Shown: positions 43,113-52,250 of the stretch, one piece after another | How positions within the stretch are numbered: position 1 is the first letter of the stretch | Layout: every line of letters begins with the position of its first letter | Assembly (NCBI GenBank): GCA_902826615.1 | Contig: CADEFN010000008.1 | Coordinates: forward strand, 62,001-126,000 | DNA length: 64,000 nucleotides | From: an uncultured Gemmatimonadota bacterium | GTDB taxonomy: Bacteria; Gemmatimonadota; Gemmatimonadetes; Gemmatimonadales; Gemmatimonadaceae | Reading direction: 5' to 3' | Notes under the pieces: generated by a model | Database searches by the model: none | What the model saw: the letters and a program-made list of their open reading frames with translations, nothing else | What the model was told of the DNA's origin: nothing | Translations under genes and position numbers: made by a program

Positions 43113-44338
43113 AGGTCGGCCTCGTCGCGCTCCTGACGGCTGGTTTGTGGGCGGTCATCCCGCCTACGCCTCCGGAGCAGCAACTGTCACGTATCAAGGC
43201 GCCGAGCCAGCTTCGTGTGGTGCTGGCCTCCGGGCGCGACGAAGTGCCGGTCGGTGGTGCGACGCCGTGGAAACTGGTGGACGCCTGGAGCCGCACGCAT
43301 GCCCGAGGCACCGAGGTCGCCTGGGACATCGTGCGCGACGGACGACGCTTGCGCGCCCGCTCGCGCGATGGACGTTCCGTGACGGCCTGGAGTGAAGAAC
43401 CCTTCGGACTGGTCGGCGATGGTACCTCCGACGGTGTGAGCTGGGAGGGACGCCGCTATCGGGGTGAGTTGCGATACGTCGCCACCGACACCGCTATCGT
43501 GGTGGTCAACGTGCTCCCCATCGAGGAGTATTTGCGCGGGGTGGTGCCCCTGGAGATCGGGCCACGCAAACCTAACGAGCTGGCCGCCGTCGAGGCCCAG
43601 GCCATCGCGGCCCGTTCGTATACGGTGGTCCGCGCCCTCGAGGGGGTCACACAACCCTGGGATCTCACGGGGAAGGCCACTGATCAGGTGTATGGTGGTA
43701 TGTCCGCCGAGACCGCGCTGTCGGACAACGCCATTCGCACGACCGAGGGGCTGGTGCTGACATGGGGTGGGCAGGTGGTGCGGGCGCCCTATCACTCCAC
43801 GTGCGGTGGAACCACGGCCGCGCCGACTGAAGTGTGGCAGGGTGGCGCCGATGCCTGGCTGCGCTCCGTGAGCGATCGTGTCCCGGGGTCCGACAAGGCC
43901 TGGTGCGAGATCTCTCCGCGATTTTCATGGGAGCGCGAGTTTTCCCATGACCAGCTTGTGACGGCGCTGAGACGTCTGCCACAGGCGCGCAACGTCCGTG
44001 AGATTCGCGCCGCAGGTGTGTCGGGCGTCACGCCGTCGGGGCGCGCACGTTCACTCGTGCTCACCACCGATGCTGGTGCCGTGGCATTGGCCGGTAACGA
44101 GATGCGCTTTGCGCTTCGGTCGCTTGGTGGCGAGATACTGAACTCCACCTATTTTTCTGCCCATTCCTCTCCCGGGCCCGGTGGTCGCGTGCAGCAGCTT
44201 CGGTTGCGCGGCCGGGGCAACGGACATGGGGTCGGCATGTGTCAGTGGGGCGCCATCGGGCGGGCGCGAGCCGGGATGGACGCGGCCAGTATTCTGCTCG
44301 CGTACTATCCGGGCACACGACTGGCACAAATTCAGTAG
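43109..44338 (+). CDS. SpoIID/LytB-domain protein (putative peptidoglycan lytic enzyme)
   Basis: The 409-residue protein starts with a signal-like hydrophobic segment (MKVGLVALLTAGLWAVI) and contains the SpoIID core: LPIEEYLRGVVPLEIG, AVEAQAIAARSYTV, PYHSTCGGTT and the C-terminal GRGNGHGVGMCQWGA. SpoIID is a lytic transglycosylase that strips peptidoglycan of peptide-free glycan during sporulation; homologues in non-sporulating bacteria act in wall remodelling. The GTG overlaps the rimO stop. The core Pro-Asn in the first motif's continuation (RKPNELA) is encoded CCT AAC. Confidence 0.9.
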   Translation: MKVGLVALLTAGLWAVIPPTPPEQQLSRIKAPSQLRVVLASGRDEVPVGGATPWKLVDAWSRTHARGTEVAWDIVRDGRRLRARSRDGRSVTAWSEEPFGLVGDGTSDGVSWEGRRYRGELRYVATDTAIVVVNVLPIEEYLRGVVPLEIGPRKPNELAAVEAQAIAARSYTVVRALEGVTQPWDLTGKATDQVYGGMSAETALSDNAIRTTEGLVLTWGGQVVRAPYHSTCGGTTAAPTEVWQGGADAWLRSVSDRVPGSDKAWCEISPRFSWEREFSHDQLVTALRRLPQARNVREIRAAGVSGVTPSGRARSLVLTTDAGAVALAGNEMRFALRSLGGEILNSTYFSAHSSPGPGGRVQQLRLRGRGNGHGVGMCQWGAIGRARAGMDAASILLAYYPGTRLAQIQ

Positions 44339-44377
44339 GGTACACAGAATCACCTGCAGGGGAGGGCAGCACACGGC

Positions 44378-45382
44378 ATGAGCACACCACTACGTCTCGC
44401 GGTTGTTGGTGCAGGCGCTATCGCACAGCTGACACACCTGCCGGTGTTGTCCAGGATGCGCGGCGTGTCGCTCGTTGCCCTGATCGACAACGATCAAGCC
44501 AAGGCACGCGCGCTGGCAGATCGCTTTGGCATTCCCGACGTTTTTACCGACCTCGAAGACGCCCTGGGCTACGGTGTGCTCGATGCCGCGATCGTCGCCA
44601 CGCCCAATCACTTGCACGAGCCCCACATCCTGGAGCTGCTGGCCTCGGGTGTCGATGTCTTTTGCGAGCGCCCCCTGTCACTCACGGCGCGTGGTGTCGA
44701 ACGCATCCTGCTGGCAGCGACACGCGCCAAGAAGAAGGTGCTGATCGGCAACAACCATCGCTTTCGTGCCGACGTACAGGCGCTCACACGATTTGTCCGC
44801 GGGGACGAACTCGGGCGGCTCGGCGGCATTCGTGCCGGTGCGTATCATCCGCGCGGGCAGGTGGAAGGGTGGCGGTTGCGCCGTCAGGAGTCAGGGGGCG
44901 GAGCGTTGTTCGAGCATGGATTTCCGCTGCTCGATCTGGCGATGTGGACCGCCCAGTTTCCGGCACCCGAACGTGTCTGGGCCAGTATGCAGCGCGCTCG
45001 TGGTGCCAACGCGGTCGAGGAGCGCGCCCTGGTAAGTGTGGAGTGCGAACATGGCCTCACCATTTCTCTCGACCTCTCGTGGGCGTACGTCGGCGAGGAG
45101 GAACGCTGGTGGTTCGAGGCTCATGCGCAGCGCGGCAGTGCCCAGCTGGCTCCATTGCGGGTGGTCAAGGAACTCAACGGCAAGGCCGTCAACGTCACAC
45201 CGACAGGCGCCGCCACACGCGAGAGCCCGTTCATTCAGTCCTATCGCGCTGAGCTTACGCACTTCGTCTCCGTGGTGCGCGGCGAAACGCCGTATCACCC
45301 GCCGACCGACCAGGTCATCGTCCATCGGGTGCTCGAAGCGGCCTACAAGTCGGCAGAAGACGGCAAGGAAGTACGGTTCTGA
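44378..45382 (+). CDS. Gfo/Idh/MocA-family oxidoreductase with ERP in place of EKP
   Basis: The 334-residue protein has the Rossmann start AVVGAGAIAQLTHLPVL, ATPNHLHEPHILELL and a C-terminal beta-sheet domain typical of this NAD(P)-dependent sugar or polyol dehydrogenase family. The family's catalytic lysine motif EKPL reads ERPL (97-99), so the Lys is Arg. Whether it still catalyses hydride transfer is open. GGGGAGGG upstream is a good ribosome site. Its stop overlaps the DUF4105 gene's ATG (TGATG). The substrate is unknown. Confidence 0.87.
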   Translation: MSTPLRLAVVGAGAIAQLTHLPVLSRMRGVSLVALIDNDQAKARALADRFGIPDVFTDLEDALGYGVLDAAIVATPNHLHEPHILELLASGVDVFCERPLSLTARGVERILLAATRAKKKVLIGNNHRFRADVQALTRFVRGDELGRLGGIRAGAYHPRGQVEGWRLRRQESGGGALFEHGFPLLDLAMWTAQFPAPERVWASMQRARGANAVEERALVSVECEHGLTISLDLSWAYVGEEERWWFEAHAQRGSAQLAPLRVVKELNGKAVNVTPTGAATRESPFIQSYRAELTHFVSVVRGETPYHPPTDQVIVHRVLEAAYKSAEDGKEVRF

Positions 45383-46575
45383 TGCGCGGCTGGCGTCTGC
45401 TGTGTGGGGTACTGCTGGCCGTGGCTGGTGCACGTGGAGCAGCCCAGGAGCCGGTCGCCGAACCCGGCGCCGAACTCGACATCTATGTGATGACGATGGG
45501 GCCGGGCGACGCCATCTGGGAGCGCTTCGGTCATAACGCACTGGGTGTGCGAAATCGCGTGACGGGCGAGGATGTGGTCTACAACTGGGGGGTGTTCCGC
45601 TTTACCGAAGCAGACTTTCTTCCCCGCTTTCTCCGCGGAGAGATGCGTTACTCCGTGGAGGCGTACGACGCACAAGGCACCGTGGCGCACTATCAGCAAA
45701 CCAACCGGTCGGTGTGGATTCAGGACCTCGCGCTGACACCCACCCAGAAGGTAGCCCTTCGTGACTTTGTGGAGTGGAACGCGCTCGAAGCCAACAAGTT
45801 CTACCGCTACGACTACTTTGGCGATAACTGCTCAACGCGGGTCCGGGACGTACTCGATCGAGTGCTGGGCGGGGTGCTGCAGAAGCAGTTTGGGGAATTG
45901 CCGAGTGGGCGCTCCTTTCGCGACGAGGCACGGCGCCTGACCGACATGGACTTTCTGTATACCGGGATCGACATCGGTCTCGGGTCCCCGTCCGATCGCG
46001 AGATGACACGCTTTGAAGCGATGTTCATTCCGATGCGATTTCAGGAGTCGCTGCGCGAGGTCAAGGTGGCCGGGGCCGACGGTATCATGCGGCCAATTGT
46101 TGCCGAAGAGCGCGAAGTCTTTCGCGCCACCCGTGCCGCCGACCTCGAGGCGCCAGCCAGTCATCAGCTTCGTTATCTCATCATCGGGTTCGCGTTGGCC
46201 CTCCTCCTCTGGATTGCCGGGTCAAAGGGAGGTGCCGCGGCGCGAGCGGCGCTCGGCACCTGGTCGGTGATTGCCGGGATCTTCGGGATGCTGCTGGTGG
46301 GATTGTGGGGGTTCACGCGTCATGTGTGGGCGTACGAAAACATGAACCTCCTCTTTTTCAGCCCACTCTGGTTTCTCGTGGCCTACCTCGCCTTCCGGAA
46401 AGCAGTTCCCGCACAGGCCGCCAAGGTGCTGATTGTGGTTTGTCTCGCCGGTACGGTCGCGGGGCTGGTGTTCGGTCTGCTGCGTGTCCCACAGGCTGCC
46501 GAGCAGATCGCGCTCCTGGCCGCTTTCCCCAACCTCGCGGTCCTCGCACAGCTCTGGAAGCGCCGCACCGCATGA
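45382..46575 (+). CDS. DUF4105 membrane protein
   Basis: The 397-residue protein has a signal peptide (MRGWRLLCGVLLAVAGARG), then the DUF4105 domain with PGDAIWERFGHNALGV, YNWGVF, and FYRYDYFGDNCSTRVRD holding a conserved Asn/Cys pair. Four or five membrane helices follow (about 265-395). The His and Cys placements make a thiol-type hydrolase plausible, but the family has no established reaction. It is coupled to the Gfo/Idh gene upstream (TGATG) and to the hydantoinase A gene downstream (ATGA). Confidence 0.85.
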   Translation: MRGWRLLCGVLLAVAGARGAAQEPVAEPGAELDIYVMTMGPGDAIWERFGHNALGVRNRVTGEDVVYNWGVFRFTEADFLPRFLRGEMRYSVEAYDAQGTVAHYQQTNRSVWIQDLALTPTQKVALRDFVEWNALEANKFYRYDYFGDNCSTRVRDVLDRVLGGVLQKQFGELPSGRSFRDEARRLTDMDFLYTGIDIGLGSPSDREMTRFEAMFIPMRFQESLREVKVAGADGIMRPIVAEEREVFRATRAADLEAPASHQLRYLIIGFALALLLWIAGSKGGAAARAALGTWSVIAGIFGMLLVGLWGFTRHVWAYENMNLLFFSPLWFLVAYLAFRKAVPAQAAKVLIVVCLAGTVAGLVFGLLRVPQAAEQIALLAAFPNLAVLAQLWKRRTA

Positions 46576-48503
46576 CGCGGACGCTCACGGTTGGTATCGA
46601 CGTCGGCGGCACGTTTACCGATCTGGTGGCCGTCGACCACGAAACCGGGCACGCCACAGCGGCAAAGGTGCTCACGACGCCCGATGATCAGGGCGAAGGT
46701 GTGGCGACCGCACTCCGCGCCCCCGCCGTTGGAGAGGCACAGGTGGCCCGCATCGTCCACGGGACGACGGTCGTGACCAACATGCTCCTCGAGCGCAAGG
46801 GCGCACGTGTCGTGCTGTGCGCCACGCGCGGGGCAACCGATCTGCTGCAGTTGCGACGGCAGGAACGCGCCGCCCTGTACGATCTGGCCCGCGATCACCC
46901 GGCGCCTCTCGTTTCGAGACGGGACGTCATCGCGGTCTGCGAGCGCATCGAGCCACAAGGCACCACGCACACTCTTACTGACACCGCCGCACTTGCGGTG
47001 GCGGATGCGGTGGCCGGCCTCGCGCCCGACATTGTCGCCATCTCGCTGTTGCACGCCTATCAGGACCCCGCGCACGAAAAGCAGCTGGCGCGCGCCATTA
47101 CCGCCCGTGTTCCCGGCGTCGCTGTGGTCTGTTCCTCCGAGGTGCTCCCAGAAATCCGCGAGTACGAACGCACCGCGACCACGGTGGCCGAAGCCTATGC
47201 TCGTCCCGGGGTGGCTCGATACCTCTCCCGCCTGGGAGACCGGGTGTCGGCGTTAGGCATGCCCCTGCCAGGAGTCGTCACCTCCAGCGGAGGCATGCGG
47301 ACCGCCCTTGAGGCGGCCGAAGGGGCGGCTTCACTCGCGTTGTCGGGCCCGGCGGGTGGTGTGGCGGGCGCCGCTCTGGTGGTGCGAGCTGCCGGGTTTT
47401 CCAACGCGCTCTCCATCGACATTGGCGGGACAAGCGCGGACGTGGGCCTCATCCTCGGAGGACAGCCTCTGGTAGAGGCCGGAGGAATGGTTGCCGGGGT
47501 TCCGATCGCTCTGCCGCGGGTGCTTGTCGAGACCGTTTCGGCGGGCGGTGGCTCGTTAGGCTGGATTGATGATGGTGGCGCGCTGCGTGTGGGCCCGCGG
47601 AGTGCCGGCGCGCGACCAGGGCCGGTGGCGTTCGGTCAGGGCGGCACCCAGCCCACTGTGACTGACGCTCATGTAGCGGCCGGGCACATTCGCGCCAGCC
47701 GCTTTGGTGCCGGTATCACACTCCACGCCGACGCGGCTCGTCAGGCAGTCGCCGAGCTGGCCGCACGGCTCGGTGTGTCTCCCGAGCGCTGCGCTGGCGC
47801 GATGATCGAAACAGCTGATGCCGAAATGGCGCGCGCGCTGCGGCGAGTCAGTGTGGCTCGCGGTATCGATCCACGTTCCTGCGTGCTGGTCGCTTTTGGG
47901 GGCGGTGGGCCGTTGCATGCGTGTGGGCTTGCCGATCGGCTCGGCATGACGAAAATCCTGGTGCCCCCATTTGCCGGTGTGCTGAGCGCGCTTGGTCTCG
48001 CGGTGGCGCCGGAGCAGCGTGTGGCGCTGGCGTCGGTGATGACACTGGCCAGCCCCGGTGCGGACGAAACACTGGTACGGCTGGCACGCGACACAGAAAC
48101 CCGCGCCGGAGGGAGTGGTGTGGCGTCGTGGGTGCTGCGCGCCCGATTCCGCGGGCAGGGCCATGAGCTCGAGGTCCCCTGGAACCCCGAACAAAACGCC
48201 GAGTGGTTAGGCAGATCGTTTGGCGCATTGCATCAGGCGCGATATGGCTTCACACTCGATGCCCCCGTGGAACTGGTCAGCATGCGGTGCACGGTATCGG
48301 GACAGGCGCCGGGTGTGGTGTTGCAGCGCCACGGGCCGAGCGCATGGGATGCCGAGCAGCTGCGCGATGGCGGGGGGATGCTCGACGCGACGGTGCGCGG
48401 GCCCTCGGTGATCGACCTCCCCGATGCCACGCTGTTGGTGAGTGACGGCTGGACCGCGCACGCCCTCCCGATGGGCGGCTGGCAACTCGAACGCCTCGGG
48501 TGA
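46572..48503 (+). CDS. Hydantoinase/oxoprolinase family subunit A
   Basis: The 643-residue protein opens with the ATP-binding GIDVGGTFTDLVAVD and has VHGTTVVTNMLLERKG, SSGGMRTA, LSIDIGGTSADVGLI and LVAFGGGGPLHACGLADRLG, all typical HyuA/oxoprolinase A motifs. With subunit B it hydrolyses a cyclic amide such as 5-oxoproline or a hydantoin using ATP. The ATG at 46572 overlaps the DUF4105 stop. Subunit B begins three bases after its stop. Three dispersed-word copies (47252, 47555, 48206) lie in it, all as Leu-Gly. Confidence 0.92.
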   Translation: MTRTLTVGIDVGGTFTDLVAVDHETGHATAAKVLTTPDDQGEGVATALRAPAVGEAQVARIVHGTTVVTNMLLERKGARVVLCATRGATDLLQLRRQERAALYDLARDHPAPLVSRRDVIAVCERIEPQGTTHTLTDTAALAVADAVAGLAPDIVAISLLHAYQDPAHEKQLARAITARVPGVAVVCSSEVLPEIREYERTATTVAEAYARPGVARYLSRLGDRVSALGMPLPGVVTSSGGMRTALEAAEGAASLALSGPAGGVAGAALVVRAAGFSNALSIDIGGTSADVGLILGGQPLVEAGGMVAGVPIALPRVLVETVSAGGGSLGWIDDGGALRVGPRSAGARPGPVAFGQGGTQPTVTDAHVAAGHIRASRFGAGITLHADAARQAVAELAARLGVSPERCAGAMIETADAEMARALRRVSVARGIDPRSCVLVAFGGGGPLHACGLADRLGMTKILVPPFAGVLSALGLAVAPEQRVALASVMTLASPGADETLVRLARDTETRAGGSGVASWVLRARFRGQGHELEVPWNPEQNAEWLGRSFGALHQARYGFTLDAPVELVSMRCTVSGQAPGVVLQRHGPSAWDAEQLRDGGGMLDATVRGPSVIDLPDATLLVSDGWTAHALPMGGWQLERLG

Positions 48504-48506
48504 CGA

Positions 48507-50048
48507 ATGACGACGATGCCATCCGGGTTCGATCCGCTTCGCCTGACGGTGTTTGCCAACGCCGTCGCGATGATTGCCGAGGAGATGGGGAGTGTGCTGG
48601 AGCGTGGGGCGTTGTCGCCTAACATTCGGGAGCGCCGTGATGCGTCGTGCGCGTTGTTTGACGCGCAGGGACAGATGATTGCCCAGGCGGCGCATATCCC
48701 CGTGCATCTTGGCGCCATGCCCGAGGCCGTGCGCGCTGTTCGGGCGCGCTCACCCGGGCCGGGAGACGTCTTCCTCCTCAACGATCCCAATCACGGCGGG
48801 TCGCATCTCCCCGACCTCACGATGGTGGAGGTGATCGCCTCGGAGGGGGTCACGGTAGGGTACGCTGCCGTGCGTGCCCATCACGCCGATGTGGGTGGGA
48901 TGAGCCCGGGGAGTATGCCGCGAGGCGCTACAGAGTTGGTGCAGGAAGGGCTGATTGTTCCACCAGTGCGCATTGCGACAGGCGACGCATGGAACGACGA
49001 CGTGCTCTCCCTCGTGCTCGCCAATGTCCGGACACCGGAAGAACGCCTGGGAGACCTGCGTGCGCAACGCGCGGCCTGCGCGGCCGGGCGGGAGGGGTGG
49101 CTGCGGCTGCGAGAGCGTGATACTCCCGAGCTGGTGGATGCGGCCTCGGTGGCGCTGCTTGACTACACCGAACGTTGTGTACGCGCGCGCCTCGAGACGT
49201 TAGGTGGGCGGAGTGGGACGGCGGCCGACGCGCTGGAGGGCGATGGCGTCAGCGAAGATGACGTGCCGGTGTGTGTGCGCCTGACCGTCGCCAATGGCAC
49301 ACTCGAGGTGGACTTTACCGGGACGTCACCCATGGTGGCGGGCAACGTGAATGCACCGCTGGCCGTGGCACGCGCCGCAGCCGTGTTCGTACTGCGCACA
49401 CTCATGCCCGATGACCTGCCGACCAACGATGGGATTGCGCGCGCCATTCGCCTGATTGCCCCCGAGGGAAGTGCGGTGAACGCACGCTGGCCTGCGGCGG
49501 TCGCGGCCGGGAATGTGGAGATGTCGCAACGGGTCACCGACACCTTGTTTGCCGCCTTCGCCTCCGCGGGTGTCGAGGTGCCGGCCCAGGGGCAGGGCAC
49601 CATGAACAACGTGACCTTCGGTGGACGGGGCTGGACCTTCTACGAAACGTTAGGTGGTGGGCAGGGTGCCAGTGCGCGCGGACCCGGGCCGAGTGCGGTG
49701 CACGTGGGCATGAGCAATACGCGAAACACTCCCATCGAATCGCTCGAACACGCCTACCCGCTTCGAATCGACGAGTACGCTCTGCGCGCAGGGTCGGGTG
49801 GAGGCGGGACACATGGCGGTGGCGATGGCGTGGTGCGTCGCTACCGCGCGCTCGAGGCCTGCACGGTCACCCTGGTAACCGAACGCCGGCGTCACGCGCC
49901 GCGTGGAGCCGCGGGTGGAGGTGATGGCGCCACCGGACAGAACCTCCTCAATGGCACACCAATCCCGGCCAAGTGCCGTCTGGAACTCAAGGCCGGCGAT
50001 GTGGTGTCGGTGCTGACACCTGGTGGTGGAGGGTGGGGTCGGCGTTAG
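48507..50048 (+). CDS. Hydantoinase/oxoprolinase family subunit B
   Basis: The 513-residue partner of the preceding gene has the family landmarks SVLERGALSPNIRERRD, LLNDPNHGGSHLPD, VRAHHADVGGMSPGSM, and the Gly-rich C-terminus GSGGGGTHGGGDGVVRRYRAL. Together the two should form an ATP-dependent cyclic-amide hydrolase. The stop TAG overlaps the stop TAA of the convergent metallo-hydrolase gene (TTAG, 50045-50048). Two dispersed-word copies read Leu-Gly-Gly and one reads Pro-Asn. Confidence 0.92.
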   Translation: MTTMPSGFDPLRLTVFANAVAMIAEEMGSVLERGALSPNIRERRDASCALFDAQGQMIAQAAHIPVHLGAMPEAVRAVRARSPGPGDVFLLNDPNHGGSHLPDLTMVEVIASEGVTVGYAAVRAHHADVGGMSPGSMPRGATELVQEGLIVPPVRIATGDAWNDDVLSLVLANVRTPEERLGDLRAQRAACAAGREGWLRLRERDTPELVDAASVALLDYTERCVRARLETLGGRSGTAADALEGDGVSEDDVPVCVRLTVANGTLEVDFTGTSPMVAGNVNAPLAVARAAAVFVLRTLMPDDLPTNDGIARAIRLIAPEGSAVNARWPAAVAAGNVEMSQRVTDTLFAAFASAGVEVPAQGQGTMNNVTFGGRGWTFYETLGGGQGASARGPGPSAVHVGMSNTRNTPIESLEHAYPLRIDEYALRAGSGGGGTHGGGDGVVRRYRALEACTVTLVTERRRHAPRGAAGGGDGATGQNLLNGTPIPAKCRLELKAGDVVSVLTPGGGGWGRR

Positions 50049-50911
50049 ACGCCGACCGTCATCCCTTCGGCGGCGGCCACCACCTGCACGCGCCCCGACC
50101 GCTCCTGCACCATCTGATGGCAGAGGGCGAGCATCTCATCAAGCGCCGCATCCGTCCGGTCGGGTTCGTGGTGGAACAACACGAGTGTTTCCACCTCGGC
50201 GGCGATGGCAAAGTCGATGGCATCGCGATACGACGAATGGCCCCATCCTCGGTGATCCATGTACTCGGCGCCCGTGTACATGGCGTCGTGAATCAGCACC
50301 TTGGCCCCACGCGCGAAATCCACCAGCGCATCGCGGGTTGAGGCATCCTCGGCGCGATCGCCGTCGCGATCGAGTTCGTTGTCGGGGATGAACACAATGC
50401 TCCGCTGCGGTTCCCCCGAGGGCCAGACCCGAAAGCCGAGCGCCCCACCGGGGTGTCGAACATTCACGGCACGGAGTTCGTAGCCGGGGCCAGAGTGGGC
50501 ATGGGCGGCGAAGGGCGCAAACTCCATGCGGGCCGAGAGCTGATCAAACGCCACCGGAAAGACCACGGGGCTCATCTGCTGGCGTAGCACTACCTCCAGG
50601 CTGCGTTCGAGGGCGGGCGAGCCCCACAGCTGAAACTGATTGCCTTTCTGGAATGCCGGCGCAAAGAAGGGGAGGCCCTGGATGTGGTCCCAGTGCGCAT
50701 GGCTGAAAAAGAGGTCGCCGGTGATGGCGTCGCCGTTGGCGTGTTCGGTGAGCGAGAGCCCTAACTCCCTGATGCCAGTTCCCGCATCGAAGATGACGAG
50801 GTGGTCATCTTCGGTGCGCAGCTCGAGGCATGTGGTATTGCCGCCGTACCGCGTTGTTTCCGGGCCAGGCGCGGGGCACGAACCACGGGTCCCCCAGAAG
50901 CGGACGTTCAT
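50045..50911 (-). CDS. Metallo-beta-lactamase-fold hydrolase
   Basis: The 288-residue protein has the metal-binding motif HAHWDH (71-76) after FDAGTGIREL, and a start MNVRFWGTRGSCPAPG that is typical of a phosphodiesterase-like branch of this fold. Later ligands include IPDNELD, LIHDAMYT and LVLFHHEP. Substrates in this branch include cyclic nucleotides or RNA ends; the actual one is unknown. Next on this strand is the Crp-type regulator, 75 bases further upstream, so the two might be one transcript. Confidence 0.88.
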   Translation of the reverse strand: MNVRFWGTRGSCPAPGPETTRYGGNTTCLELRTEDDHLVIFDAGTGIRELGLSLTEHANGDAITGDLFFSHAHWDHIQGLPFFAPAFQKGNQFQLWGSPALERSLEVVLRQQMSPVVFPVAFDQLSARMEFAPFAAHAHSGPGYELRAVNVRHPGGALGFRVWPSGEPQRSIVFIPDNELDRDGDRAEDASTRDALVDFARGAKVLIHDAMYTGAEYMDHRGWGHSSYRDAIDFAIAAEVETLVLFHHEPDRTDAALDEMLALCHQMVQERSGRVQVVAAAEGMTVGV

Positions 50912-50986
50912 GATGATGGAAGAGTCCGGGGCGGTAGAGGGCGCGCCGCCATGGCGGCCCTCTTGCCCCTCAGGAGGGACGTTCGA

Positions 50987-51700
50987 TCAGACGCGCGCTT
51001 GTGCCATTTGCTTGAGGGCCGGGCGATTGGCCACCGAGATGCGGCGACGCTCGACCTTGATGAGCCCCTGGATCTGGAAGTCGCGAATGGTGCGTGAGAC
51101 CGTTTCGCGGCTCGCCCCGATCATGTGCGCAATGGTCTGGTGGGTCAGGGGCTTCTCGATCATGTCACTCCCGCTTTCCTCGGCAAAATCGAGGAGCAGG
51201 CGGGCGATGCGGCCGGGCACGTCGAGGAGCGCGAGCCCGTGGATCTTGGCGTCAGCGCGGCGCAGGCGACGTGTCAGCTCGCCCATCAGGGACCAGGCTA
51301 CCGCCGGATTGGCTTCGACGCGGCGCCGGAAGTCATCACGACGGAGTACCAGGAGGTTGGTCTCCTCCATGGCGATTACGTGCGCCGACCGCGGCTGGTC
51401 GTCGATCAGCGAGAGCTCGCCGAAATGCTCGCCCACACCGAGAACGCCCAGAATGACCTCGCGGCCATCTTCCCCGATCAGGACCACCTTCACGCGGCCA
51501 TCACGGACCACGAAAAGCGAGTCGCCGGGATCGTCCTCGAAAACGATGACACTGCCCTTGGGGTAGTTCTTCTCCCGCATGAGCTCCCCAAAGCGCTGGA
51601 GTTCGGCGTCGTCGAGCTTGGAGAAGAGCGGGATCGAGCGGAGAAAGGCGGCGTTGTCCATGTTCCGAATTGGCCGTTCGAGCAATGAGGTCGACATCAT
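50987..51700 (-). CDS. Crp/Fnr-family transcription regulator
   Basis: The 237-residue regulator has an N-terminal cyclic-nucleotide-binding fold with the phosphate cassette FGELSLIDDQPRSAHVIA, whose Glu and Arg-Ser match cAMP-binding Crp. A long dimer helix and a C-terminal winged helix with MIGASRETVSRTIRDFQ follow; the helix SRETVSR is the classical DNA-reading helix of Crp. No Fnr-type cysteines are present. Two adjacent ATGs (51700, 51697) are possible starts, and ATG 51661 is a shorter alternative. A Crp-like palindrome lies about 70-85 bases upstream, suggesting autoregulation. Confidence 0.9.
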   Translation of the reverse strand: MMSTSLLERPIRNMDNAAFLRSIPLFSKLDDAELQRFGELMREKNYPKGSVIVFEDDPGDSLFVVRDGRVKVVLIGEDGREVILGVLGVGEHFGELSLIDDQPRSAHVIAMEETNLLVLRRDDFRRRVEANPAVAWSLMGELTRRLRRADAKIHGLALLDVPGRIARLLLDFAEESGSDMIEKPLTHQTIAHMIGASRETVSRTIRDFQIQGLIKVERRRISVANRPALKQMAQARV

Positions 51701-51761
51701 GTATGCACGAAAAATAGGTGGGTGCGGAAAAAAGGACCTGACCGAGCCCACGACCAGAGAC

Positions 51762-51784
51762 GCCACGCTGTGGCATTGGTCACA
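51762..51784. promoter_or_regulatory. Crp-like operator, copy 1
   Basis: TGTGGCATTGGTCACA at 51769-51784 differs from the Crp consensus TGTGA-N6-TCACA at one half-site base. It is preceded by GCCACGCT, so GCCAC-GCT-GTGGC can also form a small hairpin. It lies about 70 bases upstream of the Crp-type gene's start codon on the minus strand, a natural place for autoregulation. The sequence resemblance is direct; binding is inferred. Confidence 0.55.
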
Positions 51785-51856
51785 CCGGGTCGAGCTCCGG
51801 TCGGGCTGTCCGGGGTGAGGCATGGCGGACAGGGCCCGGGCCAAGATTGCCGGAAT

Positions 51857-51885
51857 GCCACGCTAAAGCGGTGGCTTGGGTCACC
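51857..51885. promoter_or_regulatory. Crp-like operator, copy 2 (partial duplicate of copy 1)
   Basis: GGTGGCTTGGGTCACC at 51870-51885 matches copy 1 at 12 of 16 positions. It too is preceded by GCCACGCT, here with six extra bases (AAAGCG) before the palindrome. The two copies are about 100 bases apart. Copy 2 is roughly 155 bases from the rpmE start, so the pair could serve both divergent genes. Confidence 0.45.
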
Positions 51886-52041
51886 AAAGTGGGCCTTATG
51901 TTGGGGAACCGAACCGCCGAGATCGGGCTTCATGGCTGGTAACCAGAGGGGGCACATGGGCGGCTCCAAACCCTTGTCCCACTTGATCTTCGGGTAGAGC
52001 CCCCTCATCTTTCCCAGCTCTTCAAGAACGCCAGAGTAGCC

Positions 52042-52248
52042 GTGAAAACAGACATCCATCCAGAATACGCGACCGCTACGGTCCGTTGCGCCTGCGGAAA
52101 CAGCTGGCAGACGCGGTCCACGGTTTCGGACCTTCATCTCGACATTTGCTCCGCCTGCCACCCCTTCTACACGGGCAAGCAGAAGCTGGTTGATACCGCC
52201 GGCCGTGTTGAGCGCTTCCGGCAGAAGTACGCCGGGAAAACCGCCTGA
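52042..52248 (+). CDS. rpmE: 50S ribosomal protein L31
   Basis: The 68-residue protein is a standard L31 of the zinc-binding type: [14 protein letters not shown] then [15 protein letters not shown], with the four-cysteine pattern (the first CxC plus CSAC). The start is GTG at 52042. It is followed directly by prfA, a common bacterial order. The stop TGA (52246-52248) is two bases before the CTG that is the likely prfA start. Confidence 0.96.
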   Translation: MKTDIHPEYATATVRCACGNSWQTRSTVSDLHLDICSACHPFYTGKQKLVDTAGRVERFRQKYAGKTA

Positions 52249-52250
52249 GC

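Larger units (their letters stand above)
51701..52041. other. Intergenic region between the Crp-type gene and rpmE
   Basis: This is the only gap in the window longer than 300 bases. It separates divergent genes and must hold both promoters. It contains two related palindromic elements (51762-51784 and 51857-51885). An A/T-rich run on the Crp side reads TATTTTT on the minus strand at about 51710-51716, with a second T-run about 17 bases further upstream, a weak match to a Bacteroidota-style promoter. On the rpmE side I see no convincing promoter or hairpin and no open frame I believe. Confidence 0.6.

Noticed and set aside
51697-52161. 154-codon minus-strand frame in the Crp/rpmE gap
   Set aside because: It overlaps rpmE and the promoter region, has low-complexity Pro/Gly/Arg composition and no family features.
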